The notes beneath the pieces are model-generated. The model was not told the DNA's origin. It did not search any database and saw only the letters and a program-made list of their open reading frames with translations. The position numbers and the translations under genes are program-made. From Gammaproteobacteria bacterium HGW-Gammaproteobacteria-13 (GTDB lineage: Bacteria; Pseudomonadota; Gammaproteobacteria; Pseudomonadales; Pseudomonadaceae): 64,000 bases of DNA. Below are positions 1 to 11,783 of the stretch, one piece after another (within the stretch, counting starts at the first letter, position 1; every line of letters starts with the position of its first letter). The stretch is from contig PGZH01000003.1 in NCBI GenBank assembly GCA_002840155.1, positions 62,001 to 126,000 of the forward strand. The letters are read 5' to 3'.

Positions 1-1296
<1,296 letters not shown>

Positions 1297-2115
1297 ATGT
1301 CGAGCCGCATGCTTGCCATTGTTTTGAGCACCCTGCTCGCGATCACCCTCCCCCTGTTCAGCGCCGCGACCCAGGCTGCAGATGCCGCCACCAGCTTGCT
1401 GAAGCTGCACCAGCTACGCCTCGCTGCACAAAAGTCCCTGGGTGACTTCTATATGTTCAACGGCATGGAAGGTGATCAACGCTATGCGCGGATGATCAAC
1501 GACTCGCTGAGTGAGGTGAATAGCCACCTGACGGCGCTGACGGACATGCCCGGCGAGGGCGCAAAAGCGCTGCGCTCGCAGCTTGATCAGCAATGGAAGG
1601 GGTATCAGATCGACCTCAATAACCTGATCAATGCCCTGAAGAGCCAGGGCTTTACCGACCTGCAACCGGTAGCCGACCTGGCTGCGCGCAACCAGCAGTT
1701 GATGACCCTGAGCCAGGAGCTGTACACCAAAATCCAGCAGGAAGGCAGCTACAGCGTACCGACGCTGACCCAGCGCAGCCGCGAACAGAGCCTGCTGATG
1801 CAAGGCATTGCCGTGGATTACGCCTCGCGCAGCGCCTCGGTAGGCGCCACCTTTATGGGCGGCGGCGATGCGCGACCGATTGAAGAGCTGATCAGCGAGT
1901 TCGCCAGCAAGATGGCGGCACTGGAGAAAGACCCGAAGAACACGCCACAACTCAAGCAATCCTGGGAAGGGGTCGCCACCAAATGGCGCTATATTGAAAA
2001 GTCGCTGATCAACTACAACGAGAACAGCGTGCCATTTCTGGTCAACAAGTATTCCAACACCATCATCCAGGGCATTGAACAGATTTCCGGCCAGTACGCA
2101 GCCGCCAACCTCTGA
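1297..2115 (+). CDS. Exported helical protein of unknown function
   Basis: This 272-residue protein has a clear N-terminal signal peptide (MSSRM, then a hydrophobic run, ending near ATQA), so it is probably periplasmic. The mature part is polar and mostly helical by composition, rich in Gln, Leu, Ala and Ser, with no cysteine pair, no membrane segment after the signal and no motif I recognise. The ATG at 1297 is chosen over the upstream in-frame start at 952 because GGAG lies eight bases before it and the signal peptide begins exactly there. A strong terminator follows at 2168. Divergent from fadB, but nothing shows a functional link to fatty acid oxidation. Confidence 0.8.
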   Translation: MSSRMLAIVLSTLLAITLPLFSAATQAADAATSLLKLHQLRLAAQKSLGDFYMFNGMEGDQRYARMINDSLSEVNSHLTALTDMPGEGAKALRSQLDQQWKGYQIDLNNLINALKSQGFTDLQPVADLAARNQQLMTLSQELYTKIQQEGSYSVPTLTQRSREQSLLMQGIAVDYASRSASVGATFMGGGDARPIEELISEFASKMAALEKDPKNTPQLKQSWEGVATKWRYIEKSLINYNENSVPFLVNKYSNTIIQGIEQISGQYAAANL

Positions 2116-2167
2116 GCGCGACCGCTGCCATCCGCATTCGCTTTACCGGCCTGCCTGGCCGTACTCC

Positions 2168-2197
2168 GGCCCAGTGCTTGCACTGGGCCTTCTTTTT
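2168..2197 (+). terminator. Rho-independent terminator
   Basis: A perfect 9-bp stem, GGCCCAGTG (2168-2176) and CACTGGGCC (2181-2189), with loop CTTG, is followed by a T-rich run (TTCTTTTT). It ends the transcript of the exported protein gene at 1297-2115. Confidence 0.9.
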
Positions 2198-2273
2198 ATG
2201 GCCTGCCATCCATGGCGGCCACCCTTCGGGCCGTCGCTACGCGACGTTTAAAATTGCTCCAGACAATTTTTGC

Positions 2274-2711
2274 TCAGGCTTTGGCCTGCAGAAACGCGAC
2301 AATTGCCTCCAGCGCCTCCCCAGCGCCTCGCTCACCCCAGCAGACCGACAGCATCTGATCAGTCGCCTCGACCTTGAATGCATCCGCCGGCAGCGCCTGC
2401 AGTTGCGTCAACAAGGCCTGATCAGCGCAGGGCTCGCGCCATTTATTCACCCACTGCCCCGGTTCCAGCTGCCAATAGCACCAGCTATCGACCTGACCGC
2501 GACGGCGTGCACGGTGGTATTGCGGGCAGGCATGCGGCGGCTGACGCAGCAGCCAATGCGGCCATTCCTGGCGCGACAACTGCATCGCCACCCCCATACG
2601 CCGTGCCTGCAAGCGCACATCCATCTGCCCGCGCTGATGGCGCGAGGGTACCAGCCAGGCCAGCGGGCTGAGCAAAAAGGCCAGGAGCAAAAGCAGAAAC
2701 CAGGGACTCAT
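2274..2711 (-). CDS. Small membrane-anchored protein of unknown function
   Basis: A 145-residue protein that opens with one hydrophobic segment (residues about 4-22, rich in Leu) followed by a basic, Trp- and His-rich soluble part, so it is probably anchored in the inner membrane by its N terminus. I recognise no family. It is divergent from the universal stress protein gene at 2799, with 87 bases between the two starts, and its 3' end faces the terminator at 2168. GC-rich codon use is like the neighbours, which supports a real gene, but the long antisense frames over the same bases mean the call rests mainly on the sensible N-terminal segment. Confidence 0.65.
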   Translation of the reverse strand: MSPWFLLLLLAFLLSPLAWLVPSRHQRGQMDVRLQARRMGVAMQLSRQEWPHWLLRQPPHACPQYHRARRRGQVDSWCYWQLEPGQWVNKWREPCADQALLTQLQALPADAFKVEATDQMLSVCWGERGAGEALEAIVAFLQAKA

Positions 2712-2798
2712 ATCGTTATCTCACCGGCAAAAGCCTGTCATCAGCGCTCAGGACGGCCATACTAAAACCATTGATCCACTTGCAAGGAGAGTTACCCC

Positions 2799-3239
2799 AT
2801 GCCCTACCAGCACATTCTGGTCGCCGTCGACCTTACCGAGGAATGCGACCCGGTTATGCACCGCGCGCAGAAACTGGCCGCCAGCAGCGGGGCCAAGTTG
2901 TCTGTGGTGCATATCGTCGAGCCCATGGCCATGGCCTTTGGCGGCGACGTACCGATGGACCTGTCGATGCTGCAACAGCAGCAGTTCGACCAGGCCCGCG
3001 AGCGCCTGGACAAGTTTTCCGGCAAGTACCCCGACCTTAGCGCCGAGCATCGTCACCTGGCCTACGGCCAACCACGCCAGGAAATTCATCGCCTGGCCGA
3101 AGAGCAGCAGTGTGACCTAATCGTCGTCGGCAGCCACGGCCGCCACGGCCTGGCGCTACTGCTGGGCTCAACGGCCAACGACGTGCTGCACGGCGCACCC
3201 TGCGATGTGTTGGCCGTGCGCCTGAAAAAAGCCGAATAA
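2799..3239 (+). CDS. Universal stress protein, UspA family
   Basis: This 146-residue single Usp domain begins PYQHILVAVDLTEE, the usual first strand and loop of the family. Near the C terminus it carries the ATP-binding glycine motif in the form Gly111-x2-Gly114-x8-Gly123-Ser124, one residue tighter than the textbook G-2x-G-9x-G(S/T). Cytoplasmic, probably dimeric; the family supports survival under starvation, redox or oxygen stress. The start has a good Shine-Dalgarno (AAGGAG, about nine bases upstream). It stands alone, divergent from the small membrane protein upstream and convergent with the unknown gene downstream. Confidence 0.92.
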   Translation: MPYQHILVAVDLTEECDPVMHRAQKLAASSGAKLSVVHIVEPMAMAFGGDVPMDLSMLQQQQFDQARERLDKFSGKYPDLSAEHRHLAYGQPRQEIHRLAEEQQCDLIVVGSHGRHGLALLLGSTANDVLHGAPCDVLAVRLKKAE

Positions 3240-3250
3240 CGCGAGCTGCG

Positions 3251-3278
3251 GGTGAATAACGCTGCGGCGTTATTCACC
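3251..3278. terminator. Long hairpin between convergent genes
   Basis: A perfect 12-bp stem, GGTGAATAACGC (3251-3262) with GCGTTATTCACC (3267-3278) and loop TGCG, lies just after the stress protein gene and covers the stop codon of the convergent gene (stop at 3270-3272). It lacks a T-run on either strand, so it may stall or protect the 3' ends of both transcripts rather than act as a classic terminator. Confidence 0.6.
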
Positions 3279-3956
3279 GCTATCGGGTGAGCTCATGACC
3301 AGCGGGCGAATCTTCTGCAGCTGGGTTTCCAGCGAATAGGTCATGCTCGACGCCATGGAGAAGAAGGTCAGGAACGCCTTGAGGTTGGAGTCACCCTCAC
3401 AGGTCGCGTGAATCCGCTGCCAGAACGCCTGATTAACCAGCTGCAACTGCTGGAACATACGCACCAGGCCCTTCAGCTCCCAGTCCGCAGTGCGCCCCTC
3501 GCGCAAGTTGAAGTACTGCTGCGTCAGGTACAACGACACCGTACGCAAGATGAATTCCTGGCTATTGGCAAACGGCAGATGATGCTGCGCCATGGGCTTG
3601 AGCTTACCCAGCACAGGACAGGCACTGGTGGCCATGATCACCCCGAGCAGCGCACGCAGCCCCTCTTCCAGGCCCACTTGCTTGTTGTACTCGCGCTCAG
3701 GCGTACGCACCCACACAGCCACCTTCTTGAATGCCGGCAGGCCCTGGAAATCCTCGATTACCCGGTGCAGATCGACAGCCGCCGGGCAATGACTGAAGTT
3801 GTCCTTGCTCAGCGGACAATTGCTGCACTGCTGGTATTCAAGACGCGTCCAGGCCGGCGCGCTCTGCGCAGCCTCTGCCTCATACACCCGGTCCAGCTCG
3901 ATCCTGTAGCTGAACTGATGATTGTCGTCGAGAGTGATGCGGTACTCGATGGCCAT
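3270..3956 (-). CDS. Unknown cytoplasmic protein with a CxxC-x9-C cluster
   Basis: A 228-residue protein without signal peptide or membrane segment. Near the N terminus it carries Cys44-x2-Cys47-x9-Cys57 (YQQCSNCPLS then SHCPAA), which looks like three ligands of a metal site; another Cys-Pro pair follows later (SACPVLGK). I recognise it as a conserved Pseudomonas-type unknown but cannot name a function. The start at 3956 (MAIEYRITLDD) is preferred over an in-frame ATG 24 bases upstream because GGAGA precedes it. It lies 63 bases downstream of uup on the same strand and may be co-transcribed with it. Confidence 0.75.
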   Translation of the reverse strand: MAIEYRITLDDNHQFSYRIELDRVYEAEAAQSAPAWTRLEYQQCSNCPLSKDNFSHCPAAVDLHRVIEDFQGLPAFKKVAVWVRTPEREYNKQVGLEEGLRALLGVIMATSACPVLGKLKPMAQHHLPFANSQEFILRTVSLYLTQQYFNLREGRTADWELKGLVRMFQQLQLVNQAFWQRIHATCEGDSNLKAFLTFFSMASSMTYSLETQLQKIRPLVMSSPDSGE

Positions 3957-4019
3957 GTCTGTCTCCGCCAGAAGTCTCAAAATCCTGTTTGAGCGCGTTA
4001 CCTACTTAACACATCGGGT

Positions 4020-5942
<1,923 letters not shown>

Positions 5943-6311
5943 GGCACGCCTCAACAAAAAACGACGGGTGAAAGCCGGTAAAACCGCGGCTGAGCAACGG
6001 GCTTCGTTGCATCCAGTGCACAGCGGCAACCTGAAACACCCAGAAAATCATCTGCAGCTGCCCAAGGCACCCGCAAAACAGGGCGCGCATTCTAACCGAG
6101 AAGCGCACAGACCAAGCAGGCAATTTCAGCGCTTGGCACGCTAAATTCTGCCCTGGCCACCGGCTGCCCAGGCGGCAAGCGCTCTAGCACGCTTGCCAAG
6201 GCTCAAGCGTCGATTAGTGCCGACAATTACGCGTTGAAACGCTTTGCGCCTTCACCGCCCATAGGCAAACGACTAAGCTAGGGCCATACGCACTATTTGC
6301 CTGGAAGTGTC
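5943..6311. promoter_or_regulatory. Divergent gene-free region between uup and slt
   Basis: About 370 bases separate the two divergent starts. No open frame here looks coding and I see no clear sigma-70 hexamer pair, operator or hairpin. It presumably holds both promoters. Confidence 0.4.
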
Positions 6312-8237
6312 ATGCGCGGTCCCCTGTTCAGCCTGCTGTCCTGCCTGTTGGTTTCCTCCCTGAGCGTCTCTGCGGCCCAGGCCGCCACCCTGACGCAACA
6401 ACGTCAATATTACGACCAAGCCAAAGCCGCACTGGCCAAGGGCGACAAAGGCCCTTACCAGCGCTACGCCAGTGCCCTGCGTGACTATCCGCTGGAGCCG
6501 TACCTGGCGTATGACGAGCTGACCGCCCGACTGAAATGGGCGAGCAATGACGAAATCGAGAAATTCCTCGCCGAACATGGCGACCTGCCGCAGATCAGCT
6601 GGATGAAGCTGCGCTGGCTGCGCTGGCTGGCCGAGCGCGGCGAGTGGAAAACCTTTATCAATTACTACGACCCGGCGCTGAACTTCACCGAGCTCGACTG
6701 CTTGTATGGCCAATACCAGCTGAGCCATGGCATGCGCGCCGAAGGCAGTGCCACTGCCGAGAAACTCTGGCTGGTGGGTAAATCCCAGCCCAACGCCTGC
6801 GACCCGCTATTCGCACTGTGGGCCGCTGAAGGCCAGCTCACCGAACAGAAGCGCTGGCAGCGCGCCAAACTGGCGGCCGAAGCCCGCAACTATGGCCTGG
6901 TCACTCACCTGATCAAGACCATGCCGACCCTGGGTAATCACGGCAAAAGCCTGCTGGAAGTGGCGCAAAAACCTGAACTGTTGAAACAGACCACCCGTTT
7001 TACCCAGACCGACCCGGCCATGGCCGATGTGGTAGGCCTTGGCCTGCGCCGCCTGGCCCGCCAGGACCCGGAAAGTGCGCTGAAACTGCTCGATGGCTAT
7101 GCCCAGCGCATGAAGTTTTCCAGCGAGGAACAGGTCGCCATCGCCCGCGAAATCGGCCTGACCCTGGCCAAGCGCTTCGATGCCCGCGCCCTGCAAGTCA
7201 TGGCCAAGTACGACCCTGAGCTGCGTGACAACACCGTCAGCGAATGGCGTGCCCGCCTGCTGCTGCGCCTGGGCCGCTGGGATGAAGCCAACCAGCTGAC
7301 CCGGAAAATGCCGGCCGAGCTGGGTAACACCAACCGCTGGCGCTACTGGCAGGCGCGCAGCCTGCAATTGGCGCAGCCCAATAGTCAGGAACCGAAAGCG
7401 CTGTACCAGGAACTGGCCAAGGAGCGTGACTTCTACGGCTTTATGGCCGCCGACCAGGTGCAAGCACCCTATCAGCTGAACAACAAGCCACTGGCGCTGA
7501 GCCCGCAGACCATCCAGAAGGTGCGTAACTCGGCAGCAATTCGCCGTGCCCTGGAGTTCCACGCCCGGGGCCAGGTCGCCGATGGCCGCCGTGAGTGGTA
7601 CAACGTCAGCCGTCTGTTTAGCCGCGATGAAATGGTTGCCCAGGCCCGCCTGGCTTATGAGATGGGCTGGTACTTCCCGGCCATCCGCACCATCAGCCAG
7701 GCGCAGTACTGGGACGATCTGGATGTGCGCTTCCCGATGGCCCATCGCGAACACCTGGTGCGCGAAGCGAAGAACCGCGACATTCACTCCAGCTGGGTGT
7801 TTGCCGTCACCCGTCAGGAAAGCGCCTTTATGGCCGATGCCAAATCCCACGTCGGCGCCATGGGTCTGATGCAGCTGATGCCGGCCACCGCCAAGGAAAC
7901 CGCCAAGCGCTTTGGCATTCCGCTGTCATCACCACAGCTGGCGTATCGCCCGGACATCAATATCCAGCTGGGCGCGGCCTACCTGAGCCAGATCTACGGC
8001 CAGTTCAACGGTAACCGTGTGCTCGCCTCCGCCGCCTACAACGCCGGCCCAGGCCGTGTACGGCAGTGGCTGCGCGGTGCGGACCACCTGTCGTATGACG
8101 TGTGGATCGAGAACATCCCGTTTGATGAAACCCGCCAGTACGTGCAGAACGTGCTGTCCTACTCGGTGATCTACGGCGAGAAGCTCAACGCGCCGCAGCC
8201 ACTGGTGGCCTGGCATGAGCGTTACTTCGACCAGTAA
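6312..8237 (+). CDS. slt: Soluble lytic murein transglycosylase
   Basis: A 641-residue periplasmic enzyme that cleaves peptidoglycan between MurNAc and GlcNAc, forming 1,6-anhydro-MurNAc. A signal peptide (MRGPLFSLLS... ending SAAQA) is followed by a long alpha-helical superhelix, as in E. coli Slt70, and a C-terminal goose-lysozyme-like domain. The catalytic Glu is Glu503 in the motif VTRQESAF; the family motifs GAMGLMQLMP and AAYNAGPGRV follow. Start: the ATG at 6312 begins a good signal peptide and has GGAAG just upstream; a TTG at 6297 is in frame but less likely. A hairpin lies right after the stop. Confidence 0.95.
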   Translation: MRGPLFSLLSCLLVSSLSVSAAQAATLTQQRQYYDQAKAALAKGDKGPYQRYASALRDYPLEPYLAYDELTARLKWASNDEIEKFLAEHGDLPQISWMKLRWLRWLAERGEWKTFINYYDPALNFTELDCLYGQYQLSHGMRAEGSATAEKLWLVGKSQPNACDPLFALWAAEGQLTEQKRWQRAKLAAEARNYGLVTHLIKTMPTLGNHGKSLLEVAQKPELLKQTTRFTQTDPAMADVVGLGLRRLARQDPESALKLLDGYAQRMKFSSEEQVAIAREIGLTLAKRFDARALQVMAKYDPELRDNTVSEWRARLLLRLGRWDEANQLTRKMPAELGNTNRWRYWQARSLQLAQPNSQEPKALYQELAKERDFYGFMAADQVQAPYQLNNKPLALSPQTIQKVRNSAAIRRALEFHARGQVADGRREWYNVSRLFSRDEMVAQARLAYEMGWYFPAIRTISQAQYWDDLDVRFPMAHREHLVREAKNRDIHSSWVFAVTRQESAFMADAKSHVGAMGLMQLMPATAKETAKRFGIPLSSPQLAYRPDINIQLGAAYLSQIYGQFNGNRVLASAAYNAGPGRVRQWLRGADHLSYDVWIENIPFDETRQYVQNVLSYSVIYGEKLNAPQPLVAWHERYFDQ

Positions 8238-8248
8238 CAGCTAAACAG

Positions 8249-8277
8249 GCACGCTCAACTGCAACAGTTGAGCGTGC
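8249..8277. terminator. Hairpin between convergent slt and MOSC genes
   Basis: A perfect 13-bp stem (8249-8261 with 8265-8277, arms GCACGCTCAACTG) and a 3-base loop CAA lie between convergent genes. T-runs are short on both strands, so it is probably a bidirectional transcript end rather than a canonical terminator. Confidence 0.65.
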
Positions 8278-8286
8278 ATTGCCCGC

Positions 8287-9093
8287 CTATTCCAGCACCT
8301 GCACCGGCATATCCAGACGCAATTGCCCTTCGCCACAGGCGATCAGGTTCTGCCCGAAATACACCTCGCCTTCACGCTCACGGTAGGTTTTCAGGGTGGT
8401 CAGCGGTTCGCGATCCGCACTGCGCTCGCCTGTTTGCGGGTCGAGGGTGGTCATGATGCAGCGCGAGCAACCCTTGACCACACGAAACTCCAGCTCACCG
8501 ATACGAATACGCTTCCAGCTGTCTTCGGCATACGCCTCGCTGCCACTAACCACCAGGTTAGGGCGGAAACGCAGCATCGGCAGCGGCCGGCCGACCCGCG
8601 CCGACAGATCATCCAGCGACGCCTGGCCAATCAGCAGCAAAGGGAAGCCATCGGCAAACGCCACCTTGTCGCCCGCCTCGGCATAGGCCGTATCGACCTG
8701 CCGCGCACGCGACTCCGATACCTGCACCAGGCGACAGGTACGGCCGAGAAACTGGCTCAGCCACTGCGCGGCCTGATCACCGGCATCCGGCACTTGCAGG
8801 CTGTCGCGCCAGATGGTCACGCCACGCAGCGGGGCCTGCTCATCCGGCAGCGCCACCTGCAGATCAGCCATACCCGGCGCACTCAGCTGCAGGTGCGTGC
8901 TGCCCAACCAGCGCGCCTGCAGCTGAGTCATCTGCGCCAGCAAGCGTTGCGTAAGGAAGCGCCCGCTTTCGGCATCGACTACCATCCAGCGACGATCACC
9001 CTGCACGCCCAAGGCGTCCAGCGCCGTTTCGCGCAAGGCCTCACCTGCCGCCGACTTCAGTGGATAACGGTACAACCCGGAGAGATGCAACAT
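8287..9093 (-). CDS. MOSC domain protein, YcbX/mARC-like
   Basis: A 268-residue protein with the N-terminal MOSC beta-barrel (LSGLYRYPLKSAAGE) and the C-terminal MOSC domain. The conserved Cys that coordinates molybdenum in this family lies in VVKGCSRCIMTT (Cys209; a second Cys at 212). Relatives (E. coli YcbX, mitochondrial mARC) reduce N-hydroxylated compounds using the molybdenum cofactor. It lacks the C-terminal 2Fe-2S ferredoxin domain that full-length YcbX has. Its ATG overlaps the ATG of the divergent lipoprotein gene (shared CATG at 9091-9094). Confidence 0.9.
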   Translation of the reverse strand: MLHLSGLYRYPLKSAAGEALRETALDALGVQGDRRWMVVDAESGRFLTQRLLAQMTQLQARWLGSTHLQLSAPGMADLQVALPDEQAPLRGVTIWRDSLQVPDAGDQAAQWLSQFLGRTCRLVQVSESRARQVDTAYAEAGDKVAFADGFPLLLIGQASLDDLSARVGRPLPMLRFRPNLVVSGSEAYAEDSWKRIRIGELEFRVVKGCSRCIMTTLDPQTGERSADREPLTTLKTYREREGEVYFGQNLIACGEGQLRLDMPVQVLE

Positions 9094-9571
9094 GAGCCCA
9101 GCTTCCGTTTGGCAAAACGCACTTATACGAGCAACCCGCCGTACCTACAAGCCCGCTTTGGCCCTGCCGCTGCTGGTGCTGCTAAGCGCCTGCAGCGGCA
9201 CCGCGCCAGATAACCTGGGCATCCATAACGGCCAACTGAGCGCCTGCCCGGATTCACCCAACTGCGTAAACAGCCAGGCCAGCGATGCGCGACATGCCAT
9301 TGCGCCGCTGCCGCTGAAAGGCTCTGTTGAAGAAACCCAGGCACGCCTCAAGGCACTACTCAGTGAAGAGCCGCGCGTGACGCTGGTCGAGGAAGCGCCG
9401 GGTTATCTGCGCGCAGAATTCAGCAGCAAGCTGATGCGCTTTGTCGATGATGTGGAATTTATGATCGGCGCGGCCGGAGTAGATGTGCGCTCGGCGTCGC
9501 GCCTGGGCTATGCGGATTTTGACGTCAACCGCGAGCGCATCGAGCGGCTGCGCCAGCGCCTTGGCGAGTAG
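9092..9571 (+). CDS. DUF1499 family lipoprotein
   Basis: A 159-residue protein with a basic N terminus, a hydrophobic stretch and a lipobox LLSAC (lipidated Cys34), so probably a lipoprotein. The rest matches the DUF1499 pattern: CPDSPNCVNSQ near the start of the mature part, and DDVEFMI and RSASRLGYADFDVNRERIE toward the end. Function unknown. The ATG at 9092 has GGAGA eight bases upstream. The start codon overlaps the start of the MOSC gene on the other strand by two bases (CATG is its own complement), so the two ribosome sites and any promoters lie inside each other's coding sequence. Confidence 0.88.
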   Translation: MSPASVWQNALIRATRRTYKPALALPLLVLLSACSGTAPDNLGIHNGQLSACPDSPNCVNSQASDARHAIAPLPLKGSVEETQARLKALLSEEPRVTLVEEAPGYLRAEFSSKLMRFVDDVEFMIGAAGVDVRSASRLGYADFDVNRERIERLRQRLGE

Positions 9572-9588
9572 CGCAGCCCTGACCAGCG

Positions 9589-10524
9589 CTACTCCTGCGG
9601 GTGGATCAGCGCCAAGCGCTCGTGCACCACATCCACCAGTTTGTCCGGCTGAAATTTGGAGAGGAAGTTGTCGCAGCCGACCTTCTTCACCATGGCTTCG
9701 TTGAAGCTGCCGGACAGCGAGGTGTGCAGCACCACATACAAATCCTTAAGGCGCGAGTCGTTGCGGATTTCGGTGGTCAGGCGGTAGCCGTCCATCTCCG
9801 GCATTTCCGCATCAGTGATCACCATCAGCAGCTTCTCGTGCACATCAACCCCGGCGTCGGCCCAGCTTTTCAGCAGGTTCAGCGCGCGCAGGCCATCACT
9901 GGCGGCGTGGCAACGAATATCCAGTTGCGCCATGGTGCCCTTGAGCTGACTCATGGCCACGTTGGAATCGTCCACCAGCAGCACTTCGCGGCCCTTGGCG
10001 TATTCCAGCAGCGGATCGGCGAGTTTTTCCGGGGAAACCTTGGTGCTCATCGGGCTGATTTCCGCCAGCACCTTTTCCACGTCGATGACTTCGACGATCT
10101 GGTCTTCAACCTTGGTGATGGCAGTCAGGTAATGCTGGCGTCCGGCGCCACCGGGCGGCGGCAGGATGGACTCCCAGTTGAGGTTGAGGATGCGCTCGAC
10201 CCCACCGACCAGGAAGGCCTGCACGGAACGGTTGTACTCAGTGACAATGATGGTGCTGCGCTCATCCGGCACGATGGGGCGCATGCCGATGGCCTGGGAC
10301 AGGTCGATCACCGGTAGCGTTTGCCCGCGCAGATTGACCACGCCGCAGACAAACCGGTGCCGCTGCGGCATCAGGGTCAGCTTGGGCATCTGCAGGACTT
10401 CCTGCACCTTGAACACGTTGATCGCAAACAGCTGCCGCCCCGTCAGGCGGAACATGAGAATTTCCAGGCGGTTCTCACCCACCAGTTGGGTGCGTTGGTT
10501 CACTGAGTCGAGAATGCCGGCCAT
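9589..10524 (-). CDS. cheV: Chemotaxis coupling protein CheV (CheW-receiver fusion)
   Basis: A 311-residue protein with a CheW-like domain (residues about 15-155; RFVCGVVNLRGQTLPVIDL) followed by a receiver domain. The receiver has the acidic pair Asp185-Asp186, the phospho-acceptor Asp238 in ITDAEMPEMDGY, Thr268 and Lys290. CheV links chemoreceptors to the kinase CheA and helps adaptation. Two adjacent ATG codons exist; AGGAG is six bases from the second (10524), which is therefore chosen. No other chemotaxis gene is nearby. A second CheV, of shorter form, lies at 21608-22492. Confidence 0.93.
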   Translation of the reverse strand: MAGILDSVNQRTQLVGENRLEILMFRLTGRQLFAINVFKVQEVLQMPKLTLMPQRHRFVCGVVNLRGQTLPVIDLSQAIGMRPIVPDERSTIIVTEYNRSVQAFLVGGVERILNLNWESILPPPGGAGRQHYLTAITKVEDQIVEVIDVEKVLAEISPMSTKVSPEKLADPLLEYAKGREVLLVDDSNVAMSQLKGTMAQLDIRCHAASDGLRALNLLKSWADAGVDVHEKLLMVITDAEMPEMDGYRLTTEIRNDSRLKDLYVVLHTSLSGSFNEAMVKKVGCDNFLSKFQPDKLVDVVHERLALIHPQE

Positions 10525-10585
10525 CATGCGCTCCTGTTCACTTATCGATCTAGCCTAGCTCAAATAGCCATGCCCTGGTGTATCG

Positions 10586-10616
10586 GCCATCTGCCGCGCA
10601 TCTGAAGGCAGATGGC
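10586..10616. repeat. Inverted repeat between cheV and the lipid kinase gene
   Basis: GCCATCTGCC (10586-10595) faces GGCAGATGGC (10607-10616), an 11-base loop between. No T-run follows. It lies after the 3' end of the lipid kinase gene and could end or stabilise that transcript. Confidence 0.45.
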
Positions 10617-10677
10617 GCAGCGCCATCATGCGACAAGCGCAGCGGCTAGACCAGCCAGGCAGCAGGAACCGTTTGGC

Positions 10678-11574
10678 TTACTCCACCAGCAACGGCGAAT
10701 TTTCCGGCAAATGCACGCGCAGCGCGTTCGGCATTGCCGCAAAACGCAGTTTGCGACTTTCCATCGGCTCACCATCCAGATTGAGATCCAGGCCTTGCGG
10801 TGCCTCGACCTCCAGCCAAGGCAACCGCGCGCTCAGGGCCACGCTCTGCAAACCGTTGATACCGCCAGACAGCAACGTGCCCAGGGTGCCGACCACATCG
10901 GCCGCCGCCGGAACAATGCAGATATCCAGCAAACCATCGTTGACCCGCGCCTGCGGGCACAGCACATGCCCGCCGCCGGCCTGACGACCATTGCCGATGC
11001 CGAGGGCAAGAAACTCGCCTTCCCATTGAAAATCCGGCCCGGTAAAGCGGCCGAACGACGACTGCACTTCGGCAAAACGGCTCAGTCCGGTCAGAAAGTA
11101 AGCCGCGCCGCCGAGCACGCGCTTGAGGTCTTCCGGTGTGTTGGCGGTAACGTTGGAACCAAAACCGCCAGTGGCCATATTGAGAAACACCTGACCGTCG
11201 ACTTCGCCCAGATCAATTGGCTGCGCCGGCATATCCAACAAGGCCAACGCAGCCAGAGGCTCAAGCGGCACGCCAGCGGCACGGGCAAAATCATTGGCCG
11301 TACCCAGTGGCAACAGCGCCAGGCTGGCCTGGGTTTTGGCCAGCGCCATGGCTTCGGCCACTTCGCGCAGGGTGCCATCGCCACCGCCGGCAATCAGGGT
11401 CGGGTAACCGGCCTGCAGCGCTTCATTGACCAGACGCTGCGCATCGCCGCCCTCCCAGGTAACGCGCACATCCAGTTGCCAGCCCTCTTCACGACGCGCC
11501 TGCACGGCAGCACGCACCTCGGCATTGAGGGCTTGCTTGCCATGCAGAATCAGCAGCGCTTTACGTTCTTGCAT
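10678..11574 (-). CDS. Diacylglycerol/lipid kinase, YegS type
   Basis: A 298-residue protein, almost the length of E. coli YegS (299). The DAGK catalytic domain shows IAGGGDGTLREV (the GGGDGT nucleotide motif at 63-68) and LPLGTANDFARA; the C-terminal lobe has NMATGGFGSNV and VNDGLLDI. The family phosphorylates lipids such as phosphatidylglycerol or diacylglycerol in the membrane. Start: the ATG at 11574 has AAGGA at a normal distance, whereas the two upstream ATGs do not. It lies upstream of cheV on the same strand but 150 bases away, with a hairpin between. Confidence 0.9.
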   Translation of the reverse strand: MQERKALLILHGKQALNAEVRAAVQARREEGWQLDVRVTWEGGDAQRLVNEALQAGYPTLIAGGGDGTLREVAEAMALAKTQASLALLPLGTANDFARAAGVPLEPLAALALLDMPAQPIDLGEVDGQVFLNMATGGFGSNVTANTPEDLKRVLGGAAYFLTGLSRFAEVQSSFGRFTGPDFQWEGEFLALGIGNGRQAGGGHVLCPQARVNDGLLDICIVPAAADVVGTLGTLLSGGINGLQSVALSARLPWLEVEAPQGLDLNLDGEPMESRKLRFAAMPNALRVHLPENSPLLVE

Positions 11575-11783
11575 TCCCGGCATCCTTTTCACGCTCTAGG
11601 TAAAGACTCGGCGACACGGCTTGAGGTTGCGCTCGTCTATAAGACGCGCACAAAAACATCAAATAAGTAGATTATTAGGCTCAATATTTACGCATTTTTA
11701 ATCGCATTGATTTATTGGATCATCTGTTCATCGCCACTGAACACCGCTGCTGAAAGCCGGTGTTCCTCAATGAGGATACGCAG

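Noticed and set aside
2770..2798. An Anr/FNR-like box before the universal stress gene (TTGAT followed by CCACTTGCAA)
   Set aside because: Only the left half-site matches; the right half differs at most positions and overlaps the ribosome site.
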